Shown in pieces: positions 61,687 to 64,000 of a DNA stretch of 64,000 nucleotides (position 1 is its first letter; the number at the start of each line of letters is the position of its first letter). The notes under the pieces are model-generated. The model was given only the letters and a program-made list of their open reading frames with translations. It was not told where the DNA came from and made no database searches. The stretch lies in the NCBI RefSeq assembly GCF_013426915.1, contig NZ_AP023180.1, forward strand, positions 1,922,001 to 1,986,000, read 5' to 3'. The DNA comes from Paraburkholderia sp. PGU19 (GTDB lineage: Bacteria > Pseudomonadota > Gammaproteobacteria > Burkholderiales > Burkholderiaceae). A program made the position numbers and the translations under genes.

Positions 61687-61700
61687 TTTTGTATGCAAAA
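61687..61700 (+). promoter_or_regulatory. Second GntR operator overlapping the regulator's own start codon
   Basis: TTTTGTATGCAAAA differs in one base from the palindrome at 61571-61584. It contains the ATG (61693-61695) of the GntR gene. The arrangement predicts autoregulation by blocking transcription early or by a start-site roadblock. Confidence 0.65.
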
Positions 61701-62418
61701 TTCGGACATTGATGCAGGCCTGACACCGCCTCCCCTGATGCCGAAGGTCGAACGCCAGCGTTTGCACGACACGGTGGTCGAACACATCCGGCGCTTCATC
61801 GTCGAAGGCACGCTGGAGCCGGGCAAGAAACTGAACGAACGCGAACTGTGCGAAACGCTCGGCATTTCGCGCACGCCGTTACGTGAGGCGCTGAAAGTGC
61901 TCGCGGCGGAAGGGCTGATCGATATCGAGCCGAATCGCGGCGCGTCGGTGTCGAAGATGTCGGAAGCGGAACTGCGCGAGACGTTCGAGTTGATGAGCGG
62001 GCTCGAAGCGTTTTCCGGCGAGCTTGCGGCGGAGCGGATGACAGCCGCCGAACTGACTGAAATCAAGGCGCTGCATTACGCGATGCTCGCGTGCCGTACG
62101 CAGAACGATCTGGCCGGTTACTACAGCCGCAATCAGGCGATTCACGACAAGATCAACGAGGCCGCGCGCAACTCGGCGCTGCGTCAGACGTATATCGCAG
62201 TGAACCGCCGTTTGCAGGCGCTGCGCTTTCGTTCGAACTTCCAGATTCCGAAGTGGGACAGCGCGATCCACGATCACGACGAGATGCTCAAAGCGCTGGA
62301 GGCACGCGACGGCAAGCGTCTAAGCGCGATCTTGCGGCAGCACTTGCTCGACAAGCGCGATGCCGTGTTGCAGGTGCAGTCGCGCGAAGATGCGGCGGCT
62401 GCGAAACTGAAGGCCTGA
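61693..62418 (+). CDS. GntR-family (FadR/FCD subfamily) transcriptional regulator
   Basis: 241 residues from the ATG at 61693, supported by GAGGA 7 bp upstream; an in-frame ATG at 61573 is within the other operator and lacks a ribosome site. N-terminal winged helix at about residues 18-85 (LHDTVVEHIRRFIVEGTLEPGKKLNERELCETLGISRTPLREALKVLAAEGLIDIEPNRGASVS) is the GntR signature. The C-terminal FCD domain has FELMSGLEAFSGELAAERM and the metal/ligand helices ending HDHDEMLKALEARDGKRLSAILRQHL. It is divergent from the four-gene aminotransferase operon. With the matching palindromes it is very probably the repressor. Confidence 0.92.
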   Translation: MQNSDIDAGLTPPPLMPKVERQRLHDTVVEHIRRFIVEGTLEPGKKLNERELCETLGISRTPLREALKVLAAEGLIDIEPNRGASVSKMSEAELRETFELMSGLEAFSGELAAERMTAAELTEIKALHYAMLACRTQNDLAGYYSRNQAIHDKINEAARNSALRQTYIAVNRRLQALRFRSNFQIPKWDSAIHDHDEMLKALEARDGKRLSAILRQHLLDKRDAVLQVQSREDAAAAKLKA

Positions 62419-62423
62419 AAGCA

Positions 62424-62450
62424 AAACGCACGGCTCGATGCCGTGCGTTT
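62424..62450. terminator. Bidirectional intrinsic terminator
   Basis: Perfect 11-bp stem AAACGCACGGC (62424-62434) and GCCGTGCGTTT (62440-62450) with loop TCGAT and T-rich flanks on both sides. It separates the convergent GntR and MFS genes. Confidence 0.93.
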
Positions 62451-62472
62451 TTTCTATTCATTCACCAACGCC

Positions 62473-63813
62473 TCAAGCAGCGCGCCCCGTGTGATCCTTC
62501 TGACGCAGCGATTGCGGCAGGCCATACAGAATGATCAACGCGCAGAGCAAACTCAACGCGCCGATCACATACAGCGCAGGCGTCGTGCTACCCGTCACGT
62601 CGCGCACGCGGCCCACCATCACCGGGCTGACGATACCGCCCAACTGACCCAGCGTATTGATCAGCGCGATACCGCCCGCAGCGCCCGCGCCCGTGACGAG
62701 CTTCGGCGGCAGCGCCCAGAACGCGGGAATCGAAGCGATCACGCCTGCGCCGAGCACTGCAAGTGCGACGACGAGCATCACCGTCTGCTTGTCGAAGAAG
62801 CCCGCAGCAAAGAAACCGACCGCCGCCATCACGAGCAGCCCGCTCACGAACTTGCGGCGCTCGCCCGATGCATCCGACAAACGTCCCACGATCACCATGC
62901 AGATCGCGCCGCAGATATAAGGCACGGCCGTCAGCAGACCGATGATGGTCGGGCTTTGCGTACCCGCGACGCGGATCAGATGCGGTGCCCAGAAATTCAG
63001 GCCATAAGACGCGATCTGAATCAGGAAGTAGATCAAGCCGAGTGTGAGGAAACCGGGCGTGCGGATCGCGCCGAGCAGCGAGTGGCCCTGCGTGGTCGGC
63101 TGCGCTTGCTGCGCGATCTGGCTCGACAGATACGTCTTCTCGGCAGGCGACAGCCAGCCCGCGTCTTCGATACGATCCTTCAGCACCTTGAGCACGAGAA
63201 TGCCGAGCACGATGCATGGCAGGCCGCCGAGCATGAAGAGCCAATGCCAGCCGCGAATGCCGAACACGCCGTCCATCTGACCGAGCACCAGACCCGAGAG
63301 CGGCGCACCGACAAGACCCGAGAACGCCGATGCGAGAAACAGCAGCGACGTCACGCGTCCGCGATAGCTCGCCGGAAACCACAGCGTCAGATAGTAGAGC
63401 ACGCCGGGCGCGAAGCCCGCTTCCATTGCGCCGATCACGAAACGCAGACCGTAGAACTGCCATTCGTTCTGGACGAACACCATCGCGGCCGTCGCGAGAC
63501 CCCACGAAATCATGATCCGCGCAATCCATCTGCGCGCGCCGACCTTGTACAGCAGCATGTTGCTGGGCACTTCGAACAGCACGTAGCCGATCACGAACAG
63601 ACTCGCGCCGAGGCCGTATGCCGTATCCGAAAAGCCGAGGTCGCTTTGCAGCTGGAACTTCGCGAAGCTGATGTTGATACGGTCGAAGAACGCGAACAGA
63701 TAGCAGATCATGATGAGCGGCATGAGCCGCCATGTGACCTTTTTGATGATGTCGGCCGTGGCCGTTAGTTTGTCGTCACGGCTGCCCGCCGCGACTGCGC
63801 CTGGTGTGCTCAT
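62473..63813 (-). CDS. MFS transporter, ACS family (tartrate/phthalate-like)
   Basis: 446 residues with twelve spans. ACS markers: LIMICYLFAFFDRINISFAKFQLQSDLGFSDTAYGLGASLFVIGYVLFEVPSNMLLYKVGARRWIARI and the loop GRLSDASGERRKFV. The GVLYYLTLWFPASYRGRVTSLLF region is typical of tartrate and 4-hydroxyphthalate-like carriers. Ribosome site AAGGAG is 6 bp before the ATG. A gene fragment lies upstream on the same strand at 63875 and beyond, probably the enzyme whose substrate it imports. The leader contains a short hairpin CCGGA/TCCGG at 63831-63847. Confidence 0.9.
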   Translation of the reverse strand: MSTPGAVAAGSRDDKLTATADIIKKVTWRLMPLIMICYLFAFFDRINISFAKFQLQSDLGFSDTAYGLGASLFVIGYVLFEVPSNMLLYKVGARRWIARIMISWGLATAAMVFVQNEWQFYGLRFVIGAMEAGFAPGVLYYLTLWFPASYRGRVTSLLFLASAFSGLVGAPLSGLVLGQMDGVFGIRGWHWLFMLGGLPCIVLGILVLKVLKDRIEDAGWLSPAEKTYLSSQIAQQAQPTTQGHSLLGAIRTPGFLTLGLIYFLIQIASYGLNFWAPHLIRVAGTQSPTIIGLLTAVPYICGAICMVIVGRLSDASGERRKFVSGLLVMAAVGFFAAGFFDKQTVMLVVALAVLGAGVIASIPAFWALPPKLVTGAGAAGGIALINTLGQLGGIVSPVMVGRVRDVTGSTTPALYVIGALSLLCALIILYGLPQSLRQKDHTGRAA

Positions 63814-63874
63814 GGTTGTCTCCTTGTAGGCCGGATTCGTCGTCCGGTCATCGGTGTTGTTCAGTGGGTGATGT

Positions 63875-64000
63875 TCAGATGGCGCGCACGTAGTCCGGCA
63901 CGGGATGCACGTCGCAATTGCGGCCCGCTTTCATCAGTTGGCCTGGCACGTCATGGCCGAGCAAGGCAGGCAGCGTGCGCGACAGCGCGATCAGCTTCGG
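63875..64000 (-). CDS. C-terminal fragment of an unidentified protein (starts outside window)
   Basis: The frame from the window edge reads 41 residues, ending LMKAGRNCDVHPVPDYVRAI and stopping with TGA at 63875. No recognisable family motif is present. It lies 61 bp upstream of the MFS gene on the same strand, so it is probably the first gene of that operon. Its start is beyond the window, so only the C-terminus can be described. Confidence 0.6.
   Translation of the reverse strand, partial: PKLIALSRTLPALLGHDVPGQLMKAGRNCDVHPVPDYVRAI

Noticed and set aside
63831..63847. CCGGA/TCCGG hairpin before the last MFS gene as a family member
   Set aside because: Only five base pairs and no shared core; may be chance in GC-rich DNA.

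Overview
The window is high-GC chromosomal DNA whose gene content (a GcvA-type LysR regulator, DUF3443/DUF2844 lipoprotein pairs, a Burkholderia-type porin, short H-NS proteins, chaperone-usher fimbriae and many sugar-acid and aromatic-acid MFS carriers) points to a soil or plant-associated member of the Burkholderiaceae, most likely Paraburkholderia or Caballeronia. This assignment is inferred from gene families only. No rRNA, tRNA, CRISPR array, IS element or phage gene was seen.

Layout. 1-6.1 kb: a sugar ABC importer (binding protein, ATPase, permease) followed by a two-subunit UxaA-type dehydratase, with a divergent IclR regulator. 6.2-6.4 kb: a dispersed palindromic repeat. 6.6-12.4 kb: a small conserved protein, a PatZ-like acetyltransferase, a LysR regulator and prfC. 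12.6-18.1 kb: a four-gene chaperone-usher fimbrial operon whose chaperone is frameshifted, preceded by about 0.8 kb of AT-rich non-coding DNA. 18.9-23.6 kb: an aldehyde-related group (MFS carrier, succinate-semialdehyde-type dehydrogenase, aldo/keto reductase, formaldehyde-activating enzyme). 24-26.5 kb: an H-NS-like protein, a serine-hydrolase remnant and small exported proteins. 26.6-29.8 kb: a sigma54 activator divergent from a GntP permease that has a good sigma54 promoter. 29.9-35.2 kb: DUF3443/DUF2844, small proteins and a long acyl-CoA transferase. 35.9-41.5 kb: a GGDEF/EAL protein, a porin and an Aer-like chemoreceptor. 41.7-53.4 kb: DNA repair (MGMT, YcaQ), DedA-rhodanese next to a cNMP-binding flavoprotein, LysE, a secreted beta-propeller protein, and EamA/AraC. 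53.5-64 kb: an aminotransferase, a second copy of the palindromic repeat, and a four-gene catabolic operon (alanine-glyoxylate-type aminotransferase, MFS carrier, 2-oxopentenoate-hydratase family protein, YdiJ-like oxidase) facing a GntR regulator. Another MFS gene and a gene fragment reach the window end.

Most notable signals: (1) a family of short mRNA-leader hairpins with covarying outer arms and a constant core, always on the sense strand just upstream of a Shine-Dalgarno sequence, tandemly triplicated before the aldo/keto reductase; (2) a GntR palindrome present both in the target promoter and across the regulator's own start codon; (3) a one-base deletion splitting the fimbrial chaperone; (4) a two-copy dispersed inverted repeat; (5) an orphan formaldehyde-activating enzyme among aldehyde genes.

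All functional names rest on motif reading by eye, without database searches. The terms 'seen', 'known' and 'inferred' are kept apart in the entries.
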